A stretch of DNA of 64,000 nucleotides, taken from the NCBI GenBank assembly GCA_964398055.1, contig CAYNLK010000019.1, positions 46,145-110,144 of the forward strand. Reading direction: 5' to 3'. Below are positions 8,564 through 17,618 of the stretch, one piece after another. The position numbers and the translations under genes were made by a program. Origin of the DNA: CAYNLK01 sp964398055 (GTDB taxonomy: Bacteria; Chloroflexota; Anaerolineae; 4572-78; J111). Position 1 is the first letter of the stretch. Every line of letters begins with the position of its first letter. The notes under the pieces are model-generated. The model did not search any database. It worked only from the letters and a program-made list of their open reading frames with translations, and had not been told where the DNA came from.

Positions 8564-10942
8564 ATGCCCCAACCCAAAGTCAACCTGACCACCCTGCCAG
8601 TCACCTCTCCCCACCTCTTTGGCCGTGAGGCCGAATTGAGCCAACTCGACGCTGCCTGGCGCGAAGCCGGTTGCAACCTGCTCTGCCTGACCGGTGAAGA
8701 GGGTATCGGCAAGTCCAGCCTGATCGATTACTGGCTCAGGCATCACCTGCTGTCGACCACCGCCCCGGCCGATCTCCGTGTATTCGGCTGGTCTTTCTAC
8801 AGCCAGGGTTCTGTGGCCAATCAGACCGTGGCAGCCGATTTCTTCATCCAGGCGGCGCTGGCCTGGTTCGGCGACGACGACCCGGCCAAAGGTTCGGCCT
8901 GGGACAAAGGTAAACGGCTGGCCAACCTGATCCGGGCAACTCCGACCCTGCTGATCCTAGACGGGCTGGAGCTGTTGCAAACCGGCCGAGCTGAGACCCA
9001 CATCGAGATTCGAGATCCGGCGCTGCGTCTTTTGCTCGAAGAGTTGGCCTGCAACAACCCCGGTCTGGCCCTGGTGTCGGCCAGCTTGCCGCCGGCCAAT
9101 TTGACCCCGTTCTATGGCGACGGCGCCCGTTTACTCACCCTGCCGCCCCTAAGCGAGGAAGCCGGCGTCGCTTTTCTCAAGGCCCAGGGGCTGAGCAGCA
9201 ACGCCGCCGAGTTGGGCCAAATCAGCCGGGAATTTGAGGGCCATCCTTTGGCCCTGACCCTGGCGAGTAGTTTTGTCCAGCTTGCGCTGGCCGGCGATCC
9301 GGCGCGCTTGCTCAAAATCCCGCCCTTACCAGCCGACCATAAAGCCGGCCGGCCGGCCCGGCGGCTGATGCAGGCCTACCAGCAATGGTTCGGGGAGAGT
9401 CCTGAATTGAATATCCTGCGGCTGGCGGGCCTCTTCCTCCGCCCCCCTGAACCGGAACTGCTCCAAAGGTTACTTGTCCCGCCGGCTATTCCCGGCCTCA
9501 CCGACAAGCTATTTACCCTGAAAGAAGCCAAAGCCCTGGGTATCTTCAAAAAAAATGAGGCCTGGCCGATCAGCCAGGAGGACTGGCTGGCCGCCGTGAC
9601 CAGGCTGCGCCAAGCTGAACTTCTGCTGCCGCCGGCCACCAACGACGAGGAGGCTGCTTACCAGCTTGACGCCCATCCCCTGGTACGCAAATTTTTTGCC
9701 CGGCAACTGGGCAATGCCAACCCTATGGCCTGGTACAGCGGCCAGGAACGGTTGTATCGACATCTGACCAGCACCCCTGAGCCATATCCCGACACCCTGA
9801 CCGAGTTGGCCCCACTCTACCAGGCCGTCGCCCACGGCTGCCGGGCCAACAAGTTTTACGAAGCCCTGGAAGAGGTTTATTGGGAGCGCATTGCCCGCAA
9901 ACAGGAGCTTTTCAGCGCAACTGCTTTAGGCGTCGCCGGGGCCGACCTGGCCGCGCTGGCCAATGCTTACCGGCAGCCGTGGCGAGAACCGGCCCAGAGT
10001 ATCTCCAAAACGATGCAGGCCACCCTCTTGAACTGGACCGGTTCGCTGCTGCGGACGCAAGGCCGGTTGGCCGAGGCCCAAGAGGCCTGGCAAGCGGCCA
10101 TAGACTATTACAAGGCCAAGCGAGTCTGGAAACGGGTGGCTGTTACCGCCGGTCACCTCAGCCAGGTCAGCCTGCTGTTGGGCGATATTCCGGCCGCGCT
10201 GAGCCAGGCCCAGCTAGGCGTGAAGCAGGCTATCCGCAGCCGCGATAAATTTCAACAGTTGGTGGTTCGGGCCGCCGAGGCGGTGGCCCTTCATCAGGTC
10301 GGACGGCTGGCCGAGGCTGCTCAAATCTATGCCGATATTGAAGCCGGGCAGCGACGACTGCAACCCCACTTGCCTTTCCTGTACTCGCTACGCGGCTACC
10401 AGTACTGCGACCTGCTGCTCAACCAGGGCAATTTTGAAGAAGTCAAGCAGCGGGCCGGCCAAACCCTCGACCTGGCCAGGACCAATGACTGGCCGCTGTA
10501 CGTGGCCCTGGACCAACTTTCACTGGGCCGGGCTTATCTGGCCGAATTAGACTCGGCTGTGGGGCAAGAACGGCAACCATTGCTCCAGACCGCCGGCCAG
10601 TATCTTGACCAGGCCGTCACCGGTCTGAAGGCGGAGAAAGCCGAGGAGTTCCTACCCACCGCGTTGCTGGCTCGGGCCGACTGGCATCGCCGGCAGGCCT
10701 ACTGGGACCAGGCGCAGGCCGACCTGACCGAGGCGCTGGAGATGGCCCGGCTGATGGGACTGAGGCTGGCCGAAGCAGACATCTACCTGGCCCAGAGCCG
10801 CTTGGCGCTTGACCAGGGGCAGACGCAGGCAGCGCAAGCCTGGCTCGACCGGGCGAGGATTCTGATTGCAGCTACCGGCTACCATCACCGCGATGGGGAG
10901 GTGGCAGCTTTAGCCGGACAACTGGGCGAGGACTGGTCATAA
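8564..10942 (+). CDS. STAND (NB-ARC-like) ATPase with TPR repeats
   Basis: 792 residues. An N-terminal P-loop NTPase domain shows Walker A GEEGIGKSS at 44-52 and Walker B LLILD at 129-133, preceded by FGREAEL, the usual start of STAND/AAA-type signalling ATPases. Residues 260-430 look like a winged-helix regulatory part. From about 450 to the end the sequence is Ala/Leu-rich and helical with tetratricopeptide character. Such proteins act as nucleotide-driven switches that oligomerise when the repeat domain senses a ligand. No effector domain is visible at either end, so it may signal through the neighbouring FHA protein. A GGAG site lies 12 bases before the ATG. Confidence 0.85.
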   Translation: MPQPKVNLTTLPVTSPHLFGREAELSQLDAAWREAGCNLLCLTGEEGIGKSSLIDYWLRHHLLSTTAPADLRVFGWSFYSQGSVANQTVAADFFIQAALAWFGDDDPAKGSAWDKGKRLANLIRATPTLLILDGLELLQTGRAETHIEIRDPALRLLLEELACNNPGLALVSASLPPANLTPFYGDGARLLTLPPLSEEAGVAFLKAQGLSSNAAELGQISREFEGHPLALTLASSFVQLALAGDPARLLKIPPLPADHKAGRPARRLMQAYQQWFGESPELNILRLAGLFLRPPEPELLQRLLVPPAIPGLTDKLFTLKEAKALGIFKKNEAWPISQEDWLAAVTRLRQAELLLPPATNDEEAAYQLDAHPLVRKFFARQLGNANPMAWYSGQERLYRHLTSTPEPYPDTLTELAPLYQAVAHGCRANKFYEALEEVYWERIARKQELFSATALGVAGADLAALANAYRQPWREPAQSISKTMQATLLNWTGSLLRTQGRLAEAQEAWQAAIDYYKAKRVWKRVAVTAGHLSQVSLLLGDIPAALSQAQLGVKQAIRSRDKFQQLVVRAAEAVALHQVGRLAEAAQIYADIEAGQRRLQPHLPFLYSLRGYQYCDLLLNQGNFEEVKQRAGQTLDLARTNDWPLYVALDQLSLGRAYLAELDSAVGQERQPLLQTAGQYLDQAVTGLKAEKAEEFLPTALLARADWHRRQAYWDQAQADLTEALEMARLMGLRLAEADIYLAQSRLALDQGQTQAAQAWLDRARILIAATGYHHRDGEVAALAGQLGEDWS

Positions 10943-10963
10943 CTATCAAAAGGCAACATACAT

Positions 10964-11026
10964 TGTGAAACGCGAAAATCCATGCTTCACGTTTCACGCA
11001 TCACTCATTACGCTTCTCGCTCCACG
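10964..11026. repeat. Heptameric repeat cluster, inverted arrangement
   Basis: Two 7-bp units of GTGAAAC type on the plus strand (10964-10977) face six units in the opposite orientation (10985-11026, for example CTTCACG, TTTCACG). The reverse units run into the 3' end of the epimerase gene and supply its last five codons and stop. Related clusters lie at 14093 and 38842. Confidence 0.75.
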
Positions 11027-11940
11027 TTTACCAACTTCCGCAAGCCCGCTTCAAAATCAACTTGGGGCTGCCAACCGAGCAGAGCAGTGGCCCGGCCAGG
11101 GTCGGCATAGGAGTGGAGGACATCGCCGGGGCGGGCCGGTTGGTAGAGGGGCGGCCGGTCATATTGTAACTGCCGGCTCAGCATAGCAAAGAGTTGATGG
11201 ATGGTCACCAGGCGACCGGTACCGATATTGATGAGCTGCCCCACGGCTTCCGGCACTTGCGCCGCTAACAGATTGGCCCGGACCACGTCGCTGACAAAGA
11301 CAAAATCCCGGGTTTGCTCGCCGCTGCCAAAGATAGTAACCGGCAAATTGCGAGCCATCCGATCGACAAAGATAGAAATGACCCCGGAGTAAGGTGAGGT
11401 GGGGTCCTGGCGCGGCCCAAAGACGTTGAAGTAGCGCAGCGCCACCGTTTCCAGGCCAAAAGCGGTTGTGAATAACCGGCAGTACTGCTCGGCGGCCAGT
11501 TTGCTGATGGCATAGGGCGATTGCGGCTGTGGGGGCATCGACTCGATTTTGGGCAGGGTCGGCTCATCGCCGTAGACGGCGCAGGTTGAGCTGAGGATGA
11601 GCCGAGACACACCAGCGGCCCGAGCCGCTTGCAGCAGGTTGAGCGTGCCTATCACGTTGATCAACTCGGTCTCCTGTGGCCGGGCCATCGATTGGGGCAC
11701 CGAAACGACTGCCGCCAGGTGAAAGACCAGCTCAACTCCCGCCATCGCCTGTTGAACGACCGTCTCGTCCTGAATGTCGCCCTCGATGAACTCGATTTTT
11801 GGGAGGACGGCTGCAATATTAGCGAGGCGGCCGCTCGATAGATTATCGAGCACCCGCACCCGATCACCCCGTTGCAGCAAGGCCTCGACCAGATGGGAGC
11901 CGATGAAGCCGGCTCCGCCGGTGACCAAACAGAGCGGCAT
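11008..11940 (-). CDS. NAD-dependent epimerase/dehydratase (UDP-glucose 4-epimerase-like)
   Basis: 310 residues, normal for extended short-chain dehydrogenases. The N-terminal Rossmann motif is TGGAGFIG (7-14); the catalytic parts are SST (118-120) and YAISK with Tyr143 and Lys147. The sequence RYFNVFGPRQDP is typical of GalE-type nucleotide-sugar epimerases. It probably interconverts UDP-hexoses for surface glycans in the cytoplasm; the exact substrate cannot be read from sequence. GAGG precedes the ATG at normal spacing. The last five codons (Val-Glu-Arg-Glu-Ala) and the stop are made by a heptameric repeat tract, so the original C-terminus may have been replaced. It is a single gene with no glycan cluster around it. 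Confidence 0.9.
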   Translation of the reverse strand: MPLCLVTGGAGFIGSHLVEALLQRGDRVRVLDNLSSGRLANIAAVLPKIEFIEGDIQDETVVQQAMAGVELVFHLAAVVSVPQSMARPQETELINVIGTLNLLQAARAAGVSRLILSSTCAVYGDEPTLPKIESMPPQPQSPYAISKLAAEQYCRLFTTAFGLETVALRYFNVFGPRQDPTSPYSGVISIFVDRMARNLPVTIFGSGEQTRDFVFVSDVVRANLLAAQVPEAVGQLINIGTGRLVTIHQLFAMLSRQLQYDRPPLYQPARPGDVLHSYADPGRATALLGWQPQVDFEAGLRKLVNVEREA

Positions 11941-11996
11941 CCATTAATCCTCGCGCAGTACGTAATACTTACTGCTAACCCCAGAGGTGCTTATGC

Positions 11997-12045
11997 GGGG
12001 ATTAGGAGATTGGGAGATTTGTAAACTCATTTTATCCCCTAATCC
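11997..12045. repeat. Intergenic inverted repeat
   Basis: GGATTAGG (11999-12006) pairs with CCTAATCC (12038-12045); the loop contains AGATTGGG and AGATT, a short direct repeat. It lies between the epimerase and resB genes, which are both on the minus strand. No T-run follows, so it is not an obvious terminator. Confidence 0.4.
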
Positions 12046-12052
12046 TCGCCCC

Positions 12053-13483
12053 CTAAATGGAAGGCTTAGCGTCGGTTGAATTTTCAAGGTCAGCTTCAAG
12101 CGGCGGCTCACTCAAACTCTGAACAGGAACAGCCGTGGCTAAAAGCTGTTCCAGGTATGCCGCCGCGCCGGCCCGACCGCCATACTTTTCCACCACCCCG
12201 TAAAGCTGCCCACCCAAACCCTTGATCTCGGGCACCAACCACAACTGCCAGGGTGATAAAACGGGCAGTAAGGTCGCCAGACCGCCCAGGATCAGCAGCC
12301 CGCCGATCAGGTAGAGCGGCAGGGCCGGATCGCGATAAGCCAGCAACGAAAGGTTCCGGTTGGCCGTGAGGGTAACGGATAGATCATCTAAGGCAAAGGT
12401 TTGGCCGGCCTGGACCGCCAGGGTGTCTGGGGGGACTTCATCTGAACCACGCCGTATCTGGAGCTGGTAACTATTCCGGCCGGAGTCGAGATCGGGTAGA
12501 ATCTGAACAGCCAACTTGGCCGAAGGAATGGCGAAATACAACGGTTCGCCGCGACCGGTCAGGGGTAAGTTCAGCCACTCGGCCGGGGACAGGTCCTCTT
12601 GAATTGGGATCAGCCGGCGCAGTTGGCCGGCATCATCACGGGCTTCAATCGTTAAAACGGGGTCATTACCAGTAGGCAGCAACAGCACATAATTGAATAG
12701 AACCGGCTGATAGCGGTAGAAATTAAACAGGAGCGTTGGGGCGGAACTACCAACCGGTGAAAATAGGACTTGGGCCGCGCCTTGGCCGTCTTTGACTTCG
12801 GCTAACTCAAATTGCCCCTGCAATAGACGGCTGGTGAAAGGTTGGTGAGGCCACAGAGTGAAACGATCGATCTGCAAAAAATAGTGACTGACCAACAAAG
12901 CGGCTACAAGTAAGCCTAAACCGGCATATGTGGCGACCAGTCCCAACCAGGCCCACCGTCGCCGCGCTGCCCCCACTAAACGCCCCTCGGCCTCAGGATA
13001 TAGATAGAAGCCCTGCTCGGCCAGGCTAGTCTGTAGGCTGATCAAATAGATATCGGGTGATTTAGACAAACGCACAATCTGCTCGGTACGCCGGGCCAGG
13101 GGATGTTGCCATACTAGCGATGGGACCCGCTGCTGCAATCGCCGCCACGAGCCGGGCGTATAATCGGCCAGGGCAACCAGGCTATTGAGCAGCAGTAAGC
13201 CGACCGGTAACCAGAACCAAATAGATTGAAAGATGCGGGCAAAACCCAGAAAATAGAGCGGTTCACCCCATAATTGCACCAACTGCGGTAACGAGGCGAT
13301 CCAGAGGGAAACATCGGCAGTGGGCGTGGCCTGCGGCAGCAGCAGCCCCACCAAAATGATCACAGTAATAACGGCCAGTAATAGGCCGGTCAGTTTGGGG
13401 CTGCGCAGCGTTACCCAGGCCGAAGCGACCCAACGCTGCCAACGGGCGGAACTTTGAGGGGACTCTTTAGCAGTAACGGCCAA
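12053..13483 (-). CDS. resB: ResB-family cytochrome c biogenesis protein
   Basis: 476 residues. Hydrophobic helices lie near residues 30-50, 85-105, 175-200 and 390-415, the usual four-helix ResB layout with a large loop (about 200-390) outside the membrane. The segment LGFARIFQSIWFWLPVGLLL matches the helix 2 region of ResB/Ccs1 proteins. With CcsA/ResC the family carries heme across the membrane and attaches it to apocytochrome c (system II). No ccsA is in the window, but a di-heme cytochrome c gene lies 9 kb away. The start is TTG at 13483 with GGAG about 10 bases upstream; no in-frame ATG suits the first helix better. Confidence 0.82.
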   Translation of the reverse strand: MAVTAKESPQSSARWQRWVASAWVTLRSPKLTGLLLAVITVIILVGLLLPQATPTADVSLWIASLPQLVQLWGEPLYFLGFARIFQSIWFWLPVGLLLLNSLVALADYTPGSWRRLQQRVPSLVWQHPLARRTEQIVRLSKSPDIYLISLQTSLAEQGFYLYPEAEGRLVGAARRRWAWLGLVATYAGLGLLVAALLVSHYFLQIDRFTLWPHQPFTSRLLQGQFELAEVKDGQGAAQVLFSPVGSSAPTLLFNFYRYQPVLFNYVLLLPTGNDPVLTIEARDDAGQLRRLIPIQEDLSPAEWLNLPLTGRGEPLYFAIPSAKLAVQILPDLDSGRNSYQLQIRRGSDEVPPDTLAVQAGQTFALDDLSVTLTANRNLSLLAYRDPALPLYLIGGLLILGGLATLLPVLSPWQLWLVPEIKGLGGQLYGVVEKYGGRAGAAAYLEQLLATAVPVQSLSEPPLEADLENSTDAKPSI

Positions 13484-13564
13484 GATGAGGTTGTCTCCAA
13501 AACTAAACTGGCTGATATTCTACTATACAACTCCCCCTCACCCAAATTACAAGGCAATTGCCCC

Positions 13565-14035
13565 CTACGAACCGTTGTCTTCCAGGTACAGAAACAGTTC
13601 AACCGTATGGTGGGCCTCATCCGCGGTGATCTGGACATCGTCCACCATCCGCTCAATGAGAAAGAGACCCCAGCCTCGAGGAGGTTCCTGCCCGGCCACT
13701 TTGCTGGCCACATCCGGTTCGGCGCGTGGTGGGATTGGCTCATTACCCTGGTCGGTGATTTGCACCGCCAGCGCCCTCTCCGAAACCAACACGCGAATGG
13801 TGACCGGCAGGTCGGACCGGTTGCGGTTGCCGTGTTCAATCGCGTTTAGGGTAGCCTCAGTGACTGCGGTTTTGAGTCGCTCCAGGTAAGCCGGCGGCAA
13901 TTTGAGCGGCTCCACCGCAGCTGCCACCCGTTCTCGGGCCTGGCGGTCGCTGCCAGGCTGGCCAGGTAACATAAAATCAGCCAGAGTCTGCCAGCTAGGA
14001 GCTGAAGGTTCAGACGATCCAGACATTCTTGGCAT
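13565..14035 (-). CDS. RsbW-like anti-sigma/serine kinase ATPase
   Basis: 156 residues, the usual size. It has the GHKL ATP-binding fold: a helix with EATLNAIEHGN (N-box; the Asn binds Mg-ATP), TDQGNEPIPP (G1-like loop) and RGWGLFLIERMVDDV (G2 and following helix). Proteins of this family bind sigma factors or phosphorylate anti-anti-sigma factors. No STAS-domain partner or sigma gene is next to it. Its upstream region holds a promoter with direct repeats of SARP type and a long 5' untranslated region that contains an inverted heptamer cluster. The divergent neighbour is a BTAD regulator that is a plausible controller. Confidence 0.85.
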   Translation of the reverse strand: MPRMSGSSEPSAPSWQTLADFMLPGQPGSDRQARERVAAAVEPLKLPPAYLERLKTAVTEATLNAIEHGNRNRSDLPVTIRVLVSERALAVQITDQGNEPIPPRAEPDVASKVAGQEPPRGWGLFLIERMVDDVQITADEAHHTVELFLYLEDNGS

Positions 14036-14092
14036 GGTTCATTTCACTTGAGTATTATTCTTGCAGATTGTCATTAGCTTCCCTACAACGCT

Positions 14093-14157
14093 CGTGAAAC
14101 ATGATGCGTGAAAGGTAAGGCTTGCTGGTGCAAAATCATTACGTTTCACGTTTTACG
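14093..14157. repeat. Heptameric repeat cluster, inverted arrangement
   Basis: Three units (CGTGAAA, CATGATG, CGTGAAA; 14093-14113) face three inverted units (CATTACG, TTTCACG, TTTTACG; 14137-14157). The cluster lies in the predicted 5' untranslated region of the RsbW-like gene and could fold into a hairpin. This is the same family as at 10964 and 38842. Confidence 0.75.
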
Positions 14158-14213
14158 CATAATGGCGGCAGGTTTTCAACTGAGCTGAAACACATCTGAA
14201 GCATTCATCCTGC

Positions 14214-14256
14214 ATTGTACCGCGCCATCGTTTAGAAATCGTTACTTAAACGTTAC
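14214..14256 (-). promoter_or_regulatory. SARP-type promoter with 11-bp direct repeats
   Basis: On the minus strand three heptamers GTAACGT (14250-14256), GTAACGA (14239-14245) and TAAACGA (14228-14234) repeat every 11 bp. Exactly 8 bases separate the last from TACAAT (14214-14219), a good -10 box, and there is no clear -35 box. This is the geometry of promoters bound by BTAD/winged-helix SARP activators. It points at the RsbW-like gene. Confidence 0.65.
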
Positions 14257-14281
14257 GGGCTACTGTGAAGCAGTGTCCTTA

Positions 14282-14310
14282 TTGAATTTATGGTCCTTCT
14301 AGAGTAAAAT
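14282..14310 (+). promoter_or_regulatory. Promoter for the BTAD regulator
   Basis: TTGAAT (14282-14287) and TAAAAT (14305-14310) are 17 bp apart, 70 bases before the start codon. The rest of the 345-base gap 14036-14380 holds the heptamer cluster and the divergent SARP-type promoter; I see no further gene in it. Confidence 0.6.
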
Positions 14311-14380
14311 TATCCTCGTCACTGCTCAACCAGGACCAACTCGCAAAGTCGTCAACTGCCGCCTTTTTCACGGAAGAAAG

Positions 14381-17300
14381 ATGTCACACCTGCGCCTATT
14401 CTTATTTGGCTCGCCCCGCCTGGAGCGGGATGGCCTTTCGCCGCCAATGGATACGCGCAAAGCGATGGCGTTGCTGGCTTATCTTGCCGCCACCGGGCAG
14501 AGCCACAGTCGAGATACCCTGGCGGCCCTGCTCTGGCCGGATTACGAGCAGAGCCAGGCCAGGGCTAACCTGCGCCGAACCCTCTCCACGTTGAGTAAAG
14601 CCATTGGCAGAGATTCGCTGGAGATTGACCGGGAGACCATTGGCCTCTGGCCGCAGGCTGAGCTGTGGGTTGACGTCCGTCGTTTTGAGGAGTTGCTGAG
14701 AGCAAGCCGCAGCCACGGCCATCCAGCCGATGAACTTTGCCCGGTCTGTTTGGAGCTGCTCACCGAAGCGCAATCCCTCTACCAGGCCGATTTTCTGGCC
14801 GGTTTCAACCTGCCCGATAGCCCTACGTTTGAAGAGTGGCAATTTTTCCAGGGTGAAAGTCTGCGCCGGCAAATCATCGAGGTACTGGAAAAACTGGCCC
14901 GGGGCCACAGCCGTCGCGGCGAGTTTGAGGCGGCCATTGCCTGCACCCGGCGCTGGGTGGCCCTTGATCCGCTGGATGAGACGGCCCATGGCTGGCTCAT
15001 GCAGGTTTACGCCTGGTCGGGCCAGCGTAGCACTGCCTTGCGCCAGTATCAAAGTCTGGTTCGGGTGCTGGCTGAGGAATTGGGCATATCTCCCAGCCAA
15101 GAAATAGAGACCCTCCACCAGGCCATTGAGGAGAATCGCCTGGCCCAGCCACTCGTTGAGCAGATAAGCGGTGGTATTGATAAACAAGTCCAAGAAGAAA
15201 TGCCGGTCCCCCTGCCCCCCGGCCCCTCCCTCAGCCTGAAGCCTGCTCCGGTGTACAACCTACCCGCGCCCATTACCCCATTCATCGGCCGGGAGTCGGA
15301 ACTGGTCGCGCTGGCCAACCTGTTGACCAATCCGAACTGCCGCCTGCTGACACTGGTGGGGCCTGGTGGAGTTGGCAAAACCCGGTTAGCGATTGAGCTG
15401 GCCGCCAGCCAGAAAGAGATATTGGCTGACGGGATTTGCTTTGTCTCGCTGGCGCCGGTGAGTAACGCCGGGTTCATCCCGCCAGCCATTGCCGACGCCC
15501 TGACTTTGCCGCTGCATACTACCGGCGACCCCGGCGAGCAACTCCTTAACTATCTACGCGAAAAACAATTCCTGCTGGTGCTAGACAATCTGGAACATCT
15601 ACTCGCCACTACCGGGCGAGAGATCACCTTGCTGTCGGACATTTTGCGGCACGCTCCCCAGGTCAAGTTGCTGGTCACCTCCCGCCAGCGGCTGCACCTG
15701 CAAGGCGAATGGGTCTTTGAAATTCACGGCTTGCCCCTACCCCCCGCCCAAGAGGCCAGCGGATTTGAACGTTACAGCGCGGTCAACCTGTTCGTCCAAA
15801 GCGCCCGCCGGGTCGACAGTAGCTTCAAGCTGAGCCTGGCCGACCGGCCGGCCGTAGCCCGTATCTGCCAACTGGTCGATGGTTTGCCGCTGGGGATCGA
15901 ATTGGCCGCGGCCTGGACCCATATGCTCTCCTGCACCGAGATCGCTCAAGAGATCGAGCGCAACCTTGACTTTTTGGCGGTAGCCGGACCGGACTTACCC
16001 GAGCGCCATCGCAGCTTGCGAGCCGCTTTTGATCACTCCTGGAGCCTCCTCTCGGCTGAAGAGCAACCGGTTCTAAGCCGGCTGACGGTGTTTCGCGGGG
16101 GTTTCAGCCGCGACGCCGCCCAACAGGTTACCGGAGCCAACCTGGCCACCCTCTCAGCATTGGTCGATAAGTCGCTGTTACGCCGGATCGGCGCGGGTCG
16201 GTACGACTTGCACGAGCTGGTCTGGCAATATACGGCGGCTCACTTGCAAGCGAAACCGGCCACACTGGCCGAGAGCCGCCAGCAGCACAGCCGCTACTAT
16301 CTGGCGCTCCTGGCCCAGAGCGAAGACCGGATTAAAGGAGCGGAGCAGCCGGCCGTAGTGACAGCCTTGAGTACGGAGATCAGCAATCTACGGCTGGCCT
16401 GGCAGTGGGCTATTACCCATACCCGGATCGCCGACTTGAGGCGCGCTTTTCCCACGTTGCTGGTCTTTTTTGAAGTGCGAAACTGGTTTCAAGAAGGCGT
16501 GACCTTTTTTCAACAGGCGGTGGAGGGGCTACGAGCTACCGCAGCCGCCCTGCCAACCGAACCGGTTGCCGCTGATTCCCGGGAGTGGCGGCTGTGTCTG
16601 GGAGAAATGAAGACCGGGCAGGGCTTTTTCCTGTTTCGACGCGGCCAGATCGACCCGCCGCCGGAAGCCGGCCAAACCACCTCGACTTCCAGCCGGGCCG
16701 TAACCTTGCTCCGGGACAGCCTGGCTCTGCTGGAGTCGCTGGGCGACCCAAAAAGCCTGGCCTATGCCCACTTATGTTTGGGGATTGCCCACTACACCAT
16801 AGGCGACTTTCAGCCAGCCCGCCAGGCGCTGCAAACGGGGTTGAAAATAAGCCGGGCGTTGGCGGATCGCTGGCTGACGGCGGTGCACCTGGGCCATCTG
16901 GGGATGATTGCCTATACCCAGGGTGAATGGGGCGAGGCCGAGCAAACGCTCCGTGAAAGTGTGGCCCTGTGGCGAGGTGCCGGCGATATCCGCGGGCTGG
17001 TTTTCAACCTCAGCATCTATGGCATGGTGGCAGCCAAAATAGGCGCCGTCGACCAGGCCCAGGGGTTGCTCAATGAAAGCCTGCTGATCAGCAGCCAAAA
17101 CCACGACCGCTGGGGAATCGCCAACGCCTTCAACTGTCTGGCCCAGATTGCTCTAGCCCGCGAACCGGCTCACCTGGAGGAAGCGAACTACTTCTTGAGC
17201 GAAAGCGCGGCAATTTTTAGAGAATTAGGGGCGCGCTGGCTGTTGGTCACTGTGCTCAACAACCTGGGGCAGGTAGCCTGCCGGCGACAAGAGTGCGCCG

Positions 17301-17605
17301 CCGCCAAAAAGGCATATTTGGGGGCGCTCGACATTGCCGCGACCGACGCCATCTGGCCGGCGGCGATGGAGGCTCTGGTTGGCCTGGCCGAGGTGCTACT
17401 AACCGAAGATGCTCTAACCCGGGCCGCGGAACTCATTGCCCAGGTCATCAACCATCCCGCCAGCAGCCAGCCGATCCGCCACAAAGCCAATCAACTGTGG
17501 ACCAGCCTGGAGGCTAACCTTGGGCCGGCTCAACTCGCCGCAGCCGGGGCCAGACCGATTGAGGAAGTCATAGCCGGCCTCCTGGTCACCGGCCGGGCGA
17601 GTTGA
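14381..17605 (+). CDS. SARP-like BTAD transcriptional regulator with NB-ARC and TPR domains
   Basis: 1074 residues. Residues 1-95 form an OmpR-like winged helix (RLFLFGSPRLERDG at the start, then ALLWPD and RANLRRTLSTL). Residues 97-250 form the helical bacterial transcriptional activation domain. An NB-ARC/AAA ATPase follows: Walker A GPGGVGKT with Lys333, Walker B LLVLD with Asp402, and a sensor-like LLVTSRQRL. From about 650 to the end there are TPR repeats. This is the large SARP layout known from actinobacteria (AfsR) and common in Chloroflexota. ATP and a ligand or phosphorylation probably switch DNA binding. The gene has its own promoter and faces a divergent promoter that carries SARP-type direct repeats. 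Confidence 0.9.
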   Translation: MSHLRLFLFGSPRLERDGLSPPMDTRKAMALLAYLAATGQSHSRDTLAALLWPDYEQSQARANLRRTLSTLSKAIGRDSLEIDRETIGLWPQAELWVDVRRFEELLRASRSHGHPADELCPVCLELLTEAQSLYQADFLAGFNLPDSPTFEEWQFFQGESLRRQIIEVLEKLARGHSRRGEFEAAIACTRRWVALDPLDETAHGWLMQVYAWSGQRSTALRQYQSLVRVLAEELGISPSQEIETLHQAIEENRLAQPLVEQISGGIDKQVQEEMPVPLPPGPSLSLKPAPVYNLPAPITPFIGRESELVALANLLTNPNCRLLTLVGPGGVGKTRLAIELAASQKEILADGICFVSLAPVSNAGFIPPAIADALTLPLHTTGDPGEQLLNYLREKQFLLVLDNLEHLLATTGREITLLSDILRHAPQVKLLVTSRQRLHLQGEWVFEIHGLPLPPAQEASGFERYSAVNLFVQSARRVDSSFKLSLADRPAVARICQLVDGLPLGIELAAAWTHMLSCTEIAQEIERNLDFLAVAGPDLPERHRSLRAAFDHSWSLLSAEEQPVLSRLTVFRGGFSRDAAQQVTGANLATLSALVDKSLLRRIGAGRYDLHELVWQYTAAHLQAKPATLAESRQQHSRYYLALLAQSEDRIKGAEQPAVVTALSTEISNLRLAWQWAITHTRIADLRRAFPTLLVFFEVRNWFQEGVTFFQQAVEGLRATAAALPTEPVAADSREWRLCLGEMKTGQGFFLFRRGQIDPPPEAGQTTSTSSRAVTLLRDSLALLESLGDPKSLAYAHLCLGIAHYTIGDFQPARQALQTGLKISRALADRWLTAVHLGHLGMIAYTQGEWGEAEQTLRESVALWRGAGDIRGLVFNLSIYGMVAAKIGAVDQAQGLLNESLLISSQNHDRWGIANAFNCLAQIALAREPAHLEEANYFLSESAAIFRELGARWLLVTVLNNLGQVACRRQECAAAKKAYLGALDIAATDAIWPAAMEALVGLAEVLLTEDALTRAAELIAQVINHPASSQPIRHKANQLWTSLEANLGPAQLAAAGARPIEEVIAGLLVTGRAS

Positions 17606-17618
17606 GTAGAGCCACGGG

